From: Qipengyuania soli
GTDB lineage: Bacteria; Pseudomonadota; Alphaproteobacteria; Sphingomonadales; Sphingomonadaceae
Assembly (NCBI RefSeq): GCF_015529805.1
Contig: NZ_CP064654.1
Span: 248,001-312,000 of the forward strand
Direction of reading: 5' to 3'
Length of the DNA stretch: 64,000 bases
Numbering within the stretch: the first letter of the stretch is position 1; each line of letters opens with the position of its first letter. This document shows, in pieces, positions 1-9,220 of the stretch. The translations under genes and the position numbers were made by a program. The notes beneath the pieces are model-generated. The model was not told where the DNA came from and made no database searches. It saw only the letters and a program-made list of their open reading frames with translations.

Positions 1-1
1 G

Positions 2-694
2 CGTGCAGGCTGGATCGTCTTCGCCGGGATCGCCTTCGCGCTCGATCTTGCCGCCTGGCATCTCGGCATCGAGCGTACGCGTCTGGGCAATTCGGTGCTG
101 CTGGCAAATTCGGGCAGCCTGTTCCTGATGGTCTGGGGCCTCGTCCAGCTGCGCCGCATGCCGCATCGCAACGAGTCCGTGGCGATTTTCGCAGCGCTGG
201 CGGGGGTCGCAATCCTGCTCGGGCGCAGCTTCGAGATTTCGCCCCGGACGCTTTTGGGGGACGTGCTGTGCCTTGCCGCGGGGTTCTTTTATGTCTTCTA
301 CCTGATCCCCGCGCAGAAGGCGCGCGAGGGGCTGGGACAGTGGACCGTGCTCTCACTGGTCAGCATGGCAGCGGCACCGGTCCTGTTCGTGATCGCATAC
401 AGGGTTGGCGAGCCGATCCTCCCCGGACCCGTCGGATGGGCACCCGTCGTTGCCATGGCGATAACCGGCCAACTGATCGGGCAGGCGCTGATCGTCTATT
501 CGCTGAAGAACTTCCCGCCGTTGATCATCGGCTTCGCCCTGCTCACCCAGCCCGCGCTCGCTGCGCTGGTCGGTTTCCTTGCCTTCGGGGAAGTGCTCAT
601 GCCGCTCGACTTCCTCGGCATGGCGCTGGTCGCCGCGGCGCTGCTGGTCGCACGGACGACGCCACGCCAGCGCGCACCTACCGGAACGCCTTGA
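2..694 (+). CDS. EamA/DMT-family transporter, 5' truncated by window edge
   Basis: This is the C-terminal part of a drug/metabolite-transporter (EamA) permease of the inner membrane; the substrate cannot be told. The frame is open from base 2, so the gene begins outside the window. The first in-window start-like codon (GTG at 95) falls inside a conserved stretch and is not the start. The visible 230 residues hold about seven hydrophobic segments and the GxxxALxxxP-like ending of the second EamA repeat (FALLTQPALAALVGFLAFGE). It converges on the DUF2254 gene, with 17 bases shared at the 3' ends. Family call is good; specificity is unknown. Confidence 0.85.
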   Translation, partial: RAGWIVFAGIAFALDLAAWHLGIERTRLGNSVLLANSGSLFLMVWGLVQLRRMPHRNESVAIFAALAGVAILLGRSFEISPRTLLGDVLCLAAGFFYVFYLIPAQKAREGLGQWTVLSLVSMAAAPVLFVIAYRVGEPILPGPVGWAPVVAMAITGQLIGQALIVYSLKNFPPLIIGFALLTQPALAALVGFLAFGEVLMPLDFLGMALVAAALLVARTTPRQRAPTGTP

Positions 695-2027
695 GGAACA
701 GCAGGTAGCGCTGCTCGACCTCGGCAAGGTCGGGTCCGGCGAGCGCCAGCCGGGCCTGCTCGACCAGCTTGTCGCCCTGCATCCGGATCAGGCCGGCCCG
801 GCCTTCATCGCTCACAGGGGCGGCGGCGGTGCGCAGGCTGTCAAACATCACCAGCGACGCCTGCACGCTCGTGGCGACCGCGCTGCGCAATGCGCCGAAG
901 CCGCGCTGGAGGAAATGGGCGAAGGTGTCGGGCAGGGGGTGGACGCTGTCGTCCTGCGGGTGGTCCTCGCACCGCCGCCGCAGGTCGCGCCGTCCCAGTT
1001 CGGCAGTCGCCGCACCGAGCCAGTGGATTGCGGTGATTGCAGTGAAGGGATCGTTGATGCCCGGACTGAGTGCGCGCAGTCCGATCTCGACCAGCTCGTC
1101 GATCAGGAACTGGGGGTCCTGTGTCGGGGTGCGGGTCGAACCGATCGTGAAGGCATGTTCGACCCGGGAGGGCAGGGTGTCGGTGACGTCTCCGGTCACC
1201 CGCACCAGCGCCATGCCGGGATGGACGAAGTCACCGGTACGAACCTCGAGCGCGATCTTCTGGTCGATCGACTCGGCAAGGTCACGCAGCTCTTCGAAAT
1301 CGATGATCTGCACGTATCCGGTCCGCTCTGTCAGGACCTCCGTTCCGTCGGGCGCAGGTGGCAGTTCCTCGCCGCTGTCATCGCGCGGGTAGTTGTCGCG
1401 GATGTCGGAAAGGAGGCGGTGGCCGATACCCTTGAGGACCGTGTTGATGCGGATGCTCGAGGGCACGTGATTGAGAAAGTAGACCAGCACCGCAACCGAC
1501 AGGGCCATCAGCCCGTAGGCGACCAGCAGCGAGAGCTGCGGGACGAAGCCCGGCAGGGTGCTGTGGACGGCTTCCTCTATGCTCGCCGTTGCCTCGTCCT
1601 CCGCGCGCACGGTGCGCAGGACTGTGATCGCGTAGACGAAAGTGCCGATGAAGGTCGCAAGGCTCAACTGGTTGCCCTTGTCCTCCATGAAATTGGTCAG
1701 GAGCCGGGGGCCGTAGGTGCCGCTGGCATAGGCGACCGCGGCAATGGTGATCGAAAATACCGTCGATGCGACCCCGATCATCGACCCGGCGATGACCGTG
1801 AGCATGTTCGACGCGCCGTCGGGTCGTGCGGGGACCAGCCATCCGCCGGTGCTCAGGAACTTGGCAAAGCCGTTGCGGTCGACCCACACCAGGGCGAACG
1901 CCATCGCACCACCCACGATGGAGAAGAGCGCAGGATAAAACCAGTAATTCGAGTTCAGCCGGGTCCAGAACCAGCGTAATTCGGCAGGCAAGCGCGTTTC
2001 CCCTGATGCGATCGCAGTCAGGGGCAA
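678..2027 (-). CDS. DUF2254 family membrane protein
   Basis: A 449-residue inner-membrane protein of the uncharacterised DUF2254 family. Hydrophobic segments lie at about residues 29-49, 76-100, 120-139 and 163-185, followed by a soluble C-terminal half rich in charged residues. No enzymatic motif is recognised and no function is claimed. The longest reading starts at TTG (2027); a second TTG at 1991 has a better upstream AGGGGA sequence and would remove 12 residues. It lies 25 bases downstream of the prolyl oligopeptidase gene on the same strand and is probably co-transcribed with it. Confidence 0.85.
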   Translation of the reverse strand: MPLTAIASGETRLPAELRWFWTRLNSNYWFYPALFSIVGGAMAFALVWVDRNGFAKFLSTGGWLVPARPDGASNMLTVIAGSMIGVASTVFSITIAAVAYASGTYGPRLLTNFMEDKGNQLSLATFIGTFVYAITVLRTVRAEDEATASIEEAVHSTLPGFVPQLSLLVAYGLMALSVAVLVYFLNHVPSSIRINTVLKGIGHRLLSDIRDNYPRDDSGEELPPAPDGTEVLTERTGYVQIIDFEELRDLAESIDQKIALEVRTGDFVHPGMALVRVTGDVTDTLPSRVEHAFTIGSTRTPTQDPQFLIDELVEIGLRALSPGINDPFTAITAIHWLGAATAELGRRDLRRRCEDHPQDDSVHPLPDTFAHFLQRGFGALRSAVATSVQASLVMFDSLRTAAAPVSDEGRAGLIRMQGDKLVEQARLALAGPDLAEVEQRYLLFLKAFR

Positions 2028-2052
2028 TACGCTCGAACCCGCTTTGGGTGCC

Positions 2053-4173
2053 TCAGTCGTCCTTGCCCGAGCCGATTTCGCGGTTGAGGAATGTCAGAAG
2101 CAGCGCCGCCCGCTTGGCATCTTCCTCGTGATCCGCGCCGACCGAATGGCCGCCTTCCTTGTACTCGTGATAGTAGAAGGTCTGGCCGAACGCCTCGTGC
2201 TTGGCGGCCGCCTTGCGGGCGTGCCCCGGGTGGACGCGGTCGTCGAGGGTCGAGAGGTAGTAGAAGGCGACCGGCGCATCGGCACCCGGCTTCATGTTCT
2301 GGTACGGCGACCATGCCTTCATGAAGGCCCAGTCCTCCGCCACGTCGGGGTTGCCGTACTCGGCCATCCACGAGGCACCGGCGAGCAGCTTGTTGTAGCG
2401 CCGCATGTCGATCAGCGGGCTGCCCGAAATGATCGCGCCGTAGAGGTCGGGGCGCTGGTTCGCCACTGCGCCGACCAGCACGCCACCGTTCGAGCGGCCC
2501 GATGCAGCGATGCGCTTGGGCGTCGCAAGGCGGTTGGCGACGAGATCGTCGGCGACCGCGTGGAAGTCGTCGAAACTGTTCTGGCGCTTGTCGCGCAGCG
2601 CGTCCTCGTGCCAGCGCGGGCCGTATTCGCCGCCGCCACGAATGTTGGCGAGCACATAGGCATTGCCGCTCTCCAGCCAGAACAGGCCGAGCGGCCCGCT
2701 GCGATAGGGTTCGGCGGTGAGATACTTGGGCGTCTGCGCATTGCGGAAGCCGCCATAGGCGTGGATCAGCGTCGGCAGCGGGCCTTCGACGCCCTTCGGG
2801 CGCACGAGGTAATAGGGCACGCGCGTGCCATCCTTGGAGATCGCGAACTTCTGCTCGACTGTGAACTTCGAGGCATCGAACTGTGCGGGTTCGCTGGCAA
2901 TCGCGACCGGTTCGCCCTCGCTCGGCACGGCGTAGAGCGTGGGCGGGGTGAGCATGTTCTCGACCGTGACGAAGGCCATGTCTCCCTTGCCGCTGGTCTC
3001 GGCGATCTGGATGGTGCTGTTGGCGGGCAGGTTCATTTCGCGGCTGATCCAGCCAGGGTTGGCGGGGGACAGTTCGATCAGCTTGCCCGAGACGTCATCG
3101 AGCACCTTGATCCACAGCTTGTGCTCGGACGCGGAGACTTCCTCGACCGCCTGCGATGCGCTGGGAACGAAGACGGTGAAGGGGGTCACGTCGTAACCCT
3201 TGACCACGTCCTCGAGCGAGAAGGCGACAAGCGAACCGACGCCAGCAGTGCCGCCCTTGATCGCCAGCGGTGAATTGAGCTTGGCGATCAGGAACCCGTC
3301 GAGCACGGCGCGGAATTCCGCGTCGGCGGGCATGGGCAGCGGGATCGTGCTCCCGTCGTCCTTCACCAGCTCGTAATTGTTGGTCCAGAAGCTCGGGCTC
3401 CGGTTGATGAAGCGCCAGCGAGTCTCGCCGTCGAGCACCGAAAGCCCGCTGATGCTGACGTCGGCCTGCTGACCTTCGGCCACCATCTTGGCGGAAGCGA
3501 AATCGCTGCCGCGTTTCCAGAGCTTCACGAGGCGCGGATAGCCAGAATCGGTGAGCGTGCTCGCTCCCTCGTCGGTGCCGACGAACACCGTGTCCTTGTC
3601 GAACCAGGCGACGTTCGACTTCGCCTCGGGCAGGGTAAAGCCGCCGTCCACGAACTTGCCGGTCACGGTATCGAATTCGCGCACGACATCGGCGTCGGTG
3701 CCGCCGTCACTGATCGAGACGAGGCAGCGCGTGTATTCGGGGGCAAGGCAGTCGGCGCCGTGCCAGACCCAGCTCTTGCCCTCGTCCTTCCCCAGCTTGT
3801 CGACGTCGATCAGCACGCGCCAGTCGGGCTTGCCGGACATGTAGCTCGCAAGGCTTGCGGTTCGCCACAGGCCGCGCGGATTGTTCGCGTCGCGCCACAG
3901 ATTGATGACGCGGTCGCCCTGGATCGCGGTGGGCATGGCGATCTGGCGATCATCGTCCAGGATCTGCTTCGCCCAGGCCTTGGCAATGGGATACTCGGGC
4001 GAAACGGTCAGCAGCGCTTCGGTGTCGGCATTCCAGCGGTCGACCTGCTCCAGCGCCTTCTCGCCCTTGATCTCTTCCAGCCAGATGTAGGGATCATCGG
4101 CATCGGTATCCTGCGCCGCCAGCGGCGCGGCGGCAAAAGCGAGTGCGGCGGCAAGCGCCAGTCGTGCGACCAT
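2053..4173 (-). CDS. Prolyl oligopeptidase family serine peptidase (S9), secreted
   Basis: A 706-residue S9-family peptidase that would cut after proline in short peptides. The N terminus (about residues 1-21, ending AAPLAAQ) is a signal peptide, so it acts in the periplasm or outside. A seven-bladed propeller-like region comes first and the alpha/beta-hydrolase domain fills the C-terminal third. The triad is visible: Ser561 in GRSNGG, Asp644/645 in LDDRVHP and His676 in GGHSVG. Length matches the family (about 700). It sits 25 bases after nadA and 25 bases before the DUF2254 gene, suggesting one leftward transcript. A GGAGAG lies about 10 bases before the ATG. Confidence 0.95.
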   Translation of the reverse strand: MVARLALAAALAFAAAPLAAQDTDADDPYIWLEEIKGEKALEQVDRWNADTEALLTVSPEYPIAKAWAKQILDDDRQIAMPTAIQGDRVINLWRDANNPRGLWRTASLASYMSGKPDWRVLIDVDKLGKDEGKSWVWHGADCLAPEYTRCLVSISDGGTDADVVREFDTVTGKFVDGGFTLPEAKSNVAWFDKDTVFVGTDEGASTLTDSGYPRLVKLWKRGSDFASAKMVAEGQQADVSISGLSVLDGETRWRFINRSPSFWTNNYELVKDDGSTIPLPMPADAEFRAVLDGFLIAKLNSPLAIKGGTAGVGSLVAFSLEDVVKGYDVTPFTVFVPSASQAVEEVSASEHKLWIKVLDDVSGKLIELSPANPGWISREMNLPANSTIQIAETSGKGDMAFVTVENMLTPPTLYAVPSEGEPVAIASEPAQFDASKFTVEQKFAISKDGTRVPYYLVRPKGVEGPLPTLIHAYGGFRNAQTPKYLTAEPYRSGPLGLFWLESGNAYVLANIRGGGEYGPRWHEDALRDKRQNSFDDFHAVADDLVANRLATPKRIAASGRSNGGVLVGAVANQRPDLYGAIISGSPLIDMRRYNKLLAGASWMAEYGNPDVAEDWAFMKAWSPYQNMKPGADAPVAFYYLSTLDDRVHPGHARKAAAKHEAFGQTFYYHEYKEGGHSVGADHEEDAKRAALLLTFLNREIGSGKDD

Positions 4174-4198
4174 TATTCTGTCTCTCCGGTTCTGGTAT

Positions 4199-5188
4199 TT
4201 ATTGCGGGCGACCGAGATCGCCCATGCCGATGGTGCCGCTTGCCATTTCGAGCATGCGGTCGAGGCTGCGCTTGGCCTGGATGCGCAGGCCTTCCTCGAT
4301 CTCGATGCGCGGCTCGAGGTCGCGCAGGCAGGCGTAGAGCTTCTCCATCGTGTTCAAGGCCATGTAGGGGCAGATGTTGCAGCTGCAGTTACCATCCGCG
4401 CCTGGCGCACCGATGAACGTCTTGTTCGGCAGCGCCTTTTCCATCTGGTGGATGATATGCGGTTCGGTTGCGACGATCAGCGTGTCGCCGCTGAAGGTCT
4501 CTGCAAACTGCAGGATGCCGCTGGTCGAACCCACGTAATCGGCGTGGTCGATGATTGTTGGCGGGCATTCCGGGTGCGCGGCGATGGGCGCATCGGGGTA
4601 CTGCTGCTTGAGCTTGAGCAGCTCTGTCTCGCTGAAAGCTTCGTGGACGATGCAAACGCCCGGCCACAGCAGCATCTCGCGCCCGAACTTGCGGCTGAGA
4701 TAGCCGCCGAGGTGACGGTCGGGGCCGAAGATGATCTTCTGTTCCTTGGGGATTTGCTGGAGGATGGTCTCGGCGCTCGAGCTGGTGACGATCACGTCGG
4801 ATAGCGCCTTCACCTCGGTTGAACAGTTGATGTAGGTGAGTGCGATATGATCCGGATGGGCCTCGCGGAAGGCCTTGAACTTCTCTGGCGGGCAGCTGTC
4901 CTCGAGGCTGCAGCCGGCGTCCATGTCGGGCAGGACCACGATCTTCTCGGGCGAGAGGATCTTTGCCGTGTCGGCCATGAACTTGACGCCGCAGAAGACG
5001 ATCACGTCGGCATCGGTGTCCGCAGCCATTTGCGAGAGCTGGAGTGAGTCCCCGACGAAGTCGGCAATATCCTGAATGTCGGGCGACTGGTAGTAATGCG
5101 CCAGGATGACCGCGTTCTTTTCCTTCCGCAGGCGGTTGATCTCTTCGAGCAAATCCTGCCCGGTGAGCGGCTTCGTCTGGTCGGTCAT
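4199..5188 (-). CDS. nadA: Quinolinate synthase NadA
   Basis: Condenses iminoaspartate with dihydroxyacetone phosphate to quinolinate, the second step of de novo NAD synthesis, using a [4Fe-4S] cluster. The three family cluster cysteines are in place: Cys122 (INCSTEV), Cys208 (HPECPP) and Cys273 (CNICPYM). Length (329 residues) is normal. No nadB or nadC is nearby, so the pathway is scattered. It is the first gene of a probable leftward group with the oligopeptidase and DUF2254 genes; a short gap (about 90 bases) separates it from the upstream 7-TM gene. Confidence 0.97.
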   Translation of the reverse strand: MTDQTKPLTGQDLLEEINRLRKEKNAVILAHYYQSPDIQDIADFVGDSLQLSQMAADTDADVIVFCGVKFMADTAKILSPEKIVVLPDMDAGCSLEDSCPPEKFKAFREAHPDHIALTYINCSTEVKALSDVIVTSSSAETILQQIPKEQKIIFGPDRHLGGYLSRKFGREMLLWPGVCIVHEAFSETELLKLKQQYPDAPIAAHPECPPTIIDHADYVGSTSGILQFAETFSGDTLIVATEPHIIHQMEKALPNKTFIGAPGADGNCSCNICPYMALNTMEKLYACLRDLEPRIEIEEGLRIQAKRSLDRMLEMASGTIGMGDLGRPQ

Positions 5189-5278
5189 TCTCTTTCCCGT
5201 CTTCTTGCGTTTGAGGCGCTTATAGCCTCAACGGGCGCGAAGGCGAGTGCGTTCCGGGCAAGCCCTATTGCTCGCTTC

Positions 5279-6052
5279 TCACATGGAAAAACCGGGCGGC
5301 AGGAACGCCTGCATCGGCCGCTCGGCGCCGGGCGTTCCGGCTACAAGCCACTCGGTCACCGCATACCCGATCGGTGAATATGCAAGCAGCATCGAGGCGA
5401 TGAACGTACCAACGTAGATGCCGAAACCCCACTTGTAGGCCGGGTGGACGACACCGTCGCGGCGCTTGTCGGCAATCATTCCGATGATGGGGAAGATTAG
5501 TGTCACGAGGAAGGTGACCGTCCAGGAATACGGAATCATCAGGGGCAGAGGAAGCAGGCGACCAAGCCCGGGGCCGGTGAGGATCGCCATGGCACACAGC
5601 ATCAGCCTGCGATGCCAGCCGGTATAACGGCGCTGCTTCAGCGCCCAGAACGCGAGCCCGCCGAAGCACAGCAGCAGCGAGAGATTGCTGACGAAGAACT
5701 CGTTCATGTCGAAGAAGAACGGCCCGCCGTTTCGCCGTGCCGAGGTCACGATGATCGTCACCCCGGCCGCCACCATCAGCGGAATCCACAAGTAGGCCAG
5801 CTTCCCCAACCGGACGTGCAGGGCAATGTTGCCCGAGTTTATGGTGACGTGCTGGGCGAGGTAGAGACCGATCCAGCTCATGAAGATCAGGCCGTGGACA
5901 TGGAACTGCCACGGAACGGCAAAGGTCGAACGTCCCATCGCCAGATTGAGCGAGAAGCCCGCGAGAATGATCGCGGACATGACGAATGCCATGATGGTGA
6001 AGAAGCGCGTGCCCGGAACGGACGTGTGCTGCGGTGCGGCGGCTGTGGCCAT
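5279..6052 (-). CDS. Conserved 7-TM membrane protein of unknown function
   Basis: A 257-residue protein with seven probable membrane segments (about residues 18-38, 51-70, 86-104, 119-138, 148-168, 172-194, 207-228) and short loops. I do not recognise a named domain. Several histidines are in or next to membrane segments (for example HVHG near residue 51 and GWHRRL near 146), as in small heme- or quinone-linked membrane proteins, but this is only a resemblance. A good Shine-Dalgarno (GGGAGGG, 6 bases upstream) supports the ATG. It precedes nadA on the same strand. Confidence 0.75.
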   Translation of the reverse strand: MATAAAPQHTSVPGTRFFTIMAFVMSAIILAGFSLNLAMGRSTFAVPWQFHVHGLIFMSWIGLYLAQHVTINSGNIALHVRLGKLAYLWIPLMVAAGVTIIVTSARRNGGPFFFDMNEFFVSNLSLLLCFGGLAFWALKQRRYTGWHRRLMLCAMAILTGPGLGRLLPLPLMIPYSWTVTFLVTLIFPIIGMIADKRRDGVVHPAYKWGFGIYVGTFIASMLLAYSPIGYAVTEWLVAGTPGAERPMQAFLPPGFSM

Positions 6053-6137
6053 GAGAACCCTCCCTTGTTCTGCGACCGGGCGTTGTTAGTGTGTTATGCG
6101 CCTAATACTCCGAGAATATGCCTATTTGAAGTGTCGT

Positions 6138-6827
6138 TCAACCGGCCGGTTTCGGCTCTCCGTCGAAACGCACCTCGACCTTCACGTCGCCATAGCCGGC
6201 AATCTGCAGGGGAATGGCGAGGTTCTGGCGCACCGCCTCCTTGGCAGCCGACTTTGCCATCGAGAGGACCTGCGGGTTCTTTGCGAAGGCCGCCGCCTTG
6301 CGTTCGGCCTGCAGCGAGTTGTTGCGGGCAAGGTCGCTGCTGGCATCGCGGGTGACCCAGCTGCCCTCGGTGAAGACCTTCTGCTGCGCCTCGTCGAGAT
6401 TGGGGCGCGAGATGCGCAGGGCAGGCAGGACGACATCGAGCCGCTCCTTGTCCGCGTCCCACTCGAACCGGTCGCGGTCCATGGTGGAAAGGTCGAGGCG
6501 ATATTCGACGGTCGCGGGGATGATCGCGGCCTGGCGGCTCTTGAGAAGGTCGACGCCCAGCACGCCGCGCGTGTCCTCGCTCTCGGCGACGACCTCAAAG
6601 CGGCTGGAAAAGACGGTAAGCGAGTTTTGCTTCTCGAAGGCAAGCATGGCACTGCCCACCGGATCGCCCTCTTCCTTGTAGAAGAATGCGCGCCAGCCCA
6701 GCCAAGCGACCGCAGCGAGCAGGAGGATGACGATCAGCCACGGAACCGCCTGCGTACGGGCAAGCGGTTGCTCGCGCACTACCGTCGGTTGCAGGTCGGT
6801 CTCGCGGGTCGTCAGATCGTTTTCCAT
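6138..6827 (-). CDS. DUF4230 domain-containing protein
   Basis: A 229-residue protein with one N-terminal membrane anchor (about residues 28-46, after a 27-residue cytoplasmic tail) and an exported DUF4230 domain of unknown function. Features seen are the anchor, a following acidic stretch and a mixed alpha/beta domain ending in a basic proline-rich tail. Its start overlaps the 3' end of the MBL-fold hydrolase gene by 16 bases, so the two are translationally coupled and probably work together or in sequence. Confidence 0.85.
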   Translation of the reverse strand: MENDLTTRETDLQPTVVREQPLARTQAVPWLIVILLLAAVAWLGWRAFFYKEEGDPVGSAMLAFEKQNSLTVFSSRFEVVAESEDTRGVLGVDLLKSRQAAIIPATVEYRLDLSTMDRDRFEWDADKERLDVVLPALRISRPNLDEAQQKVFTEGSWVTRDASSDLARNNSLQAERKAAAFAKNPQVLSMAKSAAKEAVRQNLAIPLQIAGYGDVKVEVRFDGEPKPAG

Positions 6828-7684
6828 ATATCGTCAGAACGGGCGACGAGGCCCCGGCGTTCCAGATCGATCAGGTGCGCCGTGACCGACATCTCGGCGG
6901 CCTTGTCCAGCCTAGGATCGAGGCCCTTGTACATCTTGGGGACGAATTCGCTGGCGCGGTGGGGCCCTTCGCCGAGCAGGCGGACGATCTGGTTCTCGCG
7001 CTGGCGGCGGTGACCGATCATCCCGCGCACGAGCTGGCGCGGCTTTTCGACCGCTTCGCCATGGGCCGGGTAGTAGACCGTATCCTCGCGCGCGTAGAGC
7101 TTTTCGAGGCTCGCCATATAGGCGCTCATGTCGCCGTCGGGCGGGATCACGACGCTGGTCGACCAGCCCATGACGTGGTCGCCGGTAAACAGTGCACCGC
7201 TCTCCTCCAGCGCGAAGCACAGGTGGTTCGAGACATGGCCCGGTGTCGCGACGGCGGTCAGGGTCCAGCCCGGGCCGGTCATCTGTTCGCCGTCTTCCAT
7301 CACCCGGTCGGGGTCATAGGTGCGGTCGAAGGAGGCGTCCGCACGCGGGCCGCTGTCGTCGAGGACAAGCGGTGCGCAACCGACAATGGGAGCGCCGGTT
7401 CGCGCAGCCAGCGTCTTTGCTGCTGGTGAATGGTCGCGGTGCGTGTGGGTGCACATGATTGCGCAGACATGCTCATCGCCGATCGCGGCATCGAGGGCGA
7501 GCAGGTGCTCCTTCTCGTCCGGACCCGGGTCGATCACCGCGCAGCCGTCGCCCAGACCCACGATATAGGTCTGCGTACCTGTATAGGTATAGGGCGAGGG
7601 GTTGGGGGCGAGCACGCGGCGCACCAGCGGCTCGAGTTGCATCGCTTCGCCCGTGGGCCAGGGTTTGGGAGGAGGTCCAGCCAT
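6812..7684 (-). CDS. MBL-fold metallo-hydrolase (beta-lactamase-like, with C-terminal winged helix)
   Basis: A zinc metallo-hydrolase of the metallo-beta-lactamase fold, closest in layout to LACTB2/hydrolase-like proteins. The metal motif THTHRDHS (HxHxDH) is intact, further ligands lie in PGHVSNH and GDHVMG, and the C-terminal 60 residues form a small helical domain as in LACTB2 relatives. The open frame runs far upstream antisense to glpK; I place the start at ATG 7684 (290 residues), with ATG 7642 as an alternative. It is divergent from glpK (72 bases) and overlaps the DUF4230 gene. Substrate unknown. Confidence 0.88.
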   Translation of the reverse strand: MAGPPPKPWPTGEAMQLEPLVRRVLAPNPSPYTYTGTQTYIVGLGDGCAVIDPGPDEKEHLLALDAAIGDEHVCAIMCTHTHRDHSPAAKTLAARTGAPIVGCAPLVLDDSGPRADASFDRTYDPDRVMEDGEQMTGPGWTLTAVATPGHVSNHLCFALEESGALFTGDHVMGWSTSVVIPPDGDMSAYMASLEKLYAREDTVYYPAHGEAVEKPRQLVRGMIGHRRQRENQIVRLLGEGPHRASEFVPKMYKGLDPRLDKAAEMSVTAHLIDLERRGLVARSDDIWKTI

Positions 7685-7756
7685 GGGCTTGCATATGGGG
7701 CACCGCTTGGCCCATGTCACGCCCATGCGTATGACAGCGCAGGACAGGGAGAGATC

Positions 7757-9220
7757 ATGGCCGACCGCATTCTCGTTCTCGATGCCGGGACCACATCGAC
7801 CCGCGCGATGGTATTCGCGCCCGACGGGACGCTCGAAGGCGTGGCGCAGCAGGAGATCACCCAGCACTATCCCGAGCCAGGCTGGGTCGAGCACGATGCA
7901 TCGGAAATCTGGGACAAGACGCTGGCCTGCGCCTGCGAAGTAGTCGGTGGCGACGCAGGACGGATTGCCGCGATCGGCATCACCAACCAGCGCGAGACCG
8001 TGATCGCCTGGGACAAGACAACGGGCGAACCTCTGGCCCGCGCCATCGTCTGGCAAGATCGGCGCACGGCCGATTTCTGTGCCGGGCTGAAGGACTACGG
8101 CTACGAGGAAACCGTCCAGAAGCGCACCGGCCTGCTGCTCGATCCCTATTTCTCGGGCACCAAGATGCGCTGGATGCTCGACCATTGCGATGCTGTGCGC
8201 GAAGCCGAGCAGGCCGGGACGCTGGCCTTCGGTACGGTCGAGAGCTGGCTGGTCTACAAGCTGTCGGACGGAACCCATGTGACCGATGCGAGCAACGCCA
8301 GCCGCACGCTGCTGCTGGCGCTCGACGGCGAGCAGTTCGACGAGGGGCTGTGCGAGATCATAGGGGTCCCGCGTGCGACGCTGCCCGATGTGGTCGATAC
8401 GCATGGCCGCATAGCCGTTGCCCGCCCGGATTGCTTCGGCCGCGAGATCCCGATCTGCGGTCTCGTCGGTGACCAGCAATCGGCCACGATCGGACAAGGC
8501 TGCCTCTCGTTCGGCGAGACCAAGGCGACATACGGCACAGGGGCATTCGTGCTGACCAACAAGGGGCAGGAGATTCCCCGCTCCGCGAACCGGCTGCTGG
8601 GGACGGTGCTGTACCAAGAGAAGGGCGTGCGCACCTATGCCATCGAAGGCGCCTGCTTCGTCGCCGGGAGCCTCGTCCAGTACCTGCGCGACCAGCTCGG
8701 CCTCATCGGCAATGCCGCAGAGACAGAAGCGCTGGCACGTTCGATCCCCGACAGTGGCGAGGTAGTTATCGTGCCCGCACTCGCCGGACTGGGTGCGCCG
8801 CACTGGCGGCCCGACGCCCGCGGGGTGATCTCGGGCCTGAGCTTTGCCAGCGGCAAGGCGCAGCTGGCGCGCGCCGCGCTCGAGGCGATGGCGCACCAGA
8901 CGCACGACCTCGCGAGCGCCTTTGCCGCCGATGGTGCGCCGTGGTCGCGCCTCAGGATCGATGGCGGGATGAGCGCCAACAACTGGATGGCGCAGGACCT
9001 GGCCGACATCCTCGACATCGAGGTGGAACGCCCGGACTTCGTGGAAACCACGGCGCTCGGTGCAGCGATCCTCGCTTCGGTCGGTGCGGGGATCCATCCC
9101 TCGCTGGCTGCTGCGGCGCAGGCGATGCGTGGGTCGAGCACCTGCTTTGTGGCGAAGATGGACGAGGATGTGCGCCGCGACCGGCTGGCTCGCTATGCGC
9201 GGGCGCTGTCGGCTGCCTGA
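7757..9220 (+). CDS. glpK: Glycerol kinase GlpK
   Basis: ATP-dependent phosphorylation of glycerol to glycerol-3-phosphate. The N-terminal phosphate loop DAGTTSTRAM and the FGGY-family blocks GLVGDQQSA, KATYGTGAF and RIDGGMSAN are all present; 487 residues is the usual size. GGGAGAG upstream of ATG 7757 sets the start. No glpF, glpD or glpR is adjacent, so it stands alone here, divergent from the MBL-hydrolase gene. Its TGA abuts the TCA of the convergent RcdA-like gene inside one TGATCA. Confidence 0.97.
   Translation: MADRILVLDAGTTSTRAMVFAPDGTLEGVAQQEITQHYPEPGWVEHDASEIWDKTLACACEVVGGDAGRIAAIGITNQRETVIAWDKTTGEPLARAIVWQDRRTADFCAGLKDYGYEETVQKRTGLLLDPYFSGTKMRWMLDHCDAVREAEQAGTLAFGTVESWLVYKLSDGTHVTDASNASRTLLLALDGEQFDEGLCEIIGVPRATLPDVVDTHGRIAVARPDCFGREIPICGLVGDQQSATIGQGCLSFGETKATYGTGAFVLTNKGQEIPRSANRLLGTVLYQEKGVRTYAIEGACFVAGSLVQYLRDQLGLIGNAAETEALARSIPDSGEVVIVPALAGLGAPHWRPDARGVISGLSFASGKAQLARAALEAMAHQTHDLASAFAADGAPWSRLRIDGGMSANNWMAQDLADILDIEVERPDFVETTALGAAILASVGAGIHPSLAAAAQAMRGSSTCFVAKMDEDVRRDRLARYARALSAA

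Noticed and set aside
7685..9097. Upstream extension of the MBL-hydrolase frame to 761 codons
   Set aside because: It runs antisense through the whole of glpK and shows no domain; the metallo-hydrolase fold begins near 7684.
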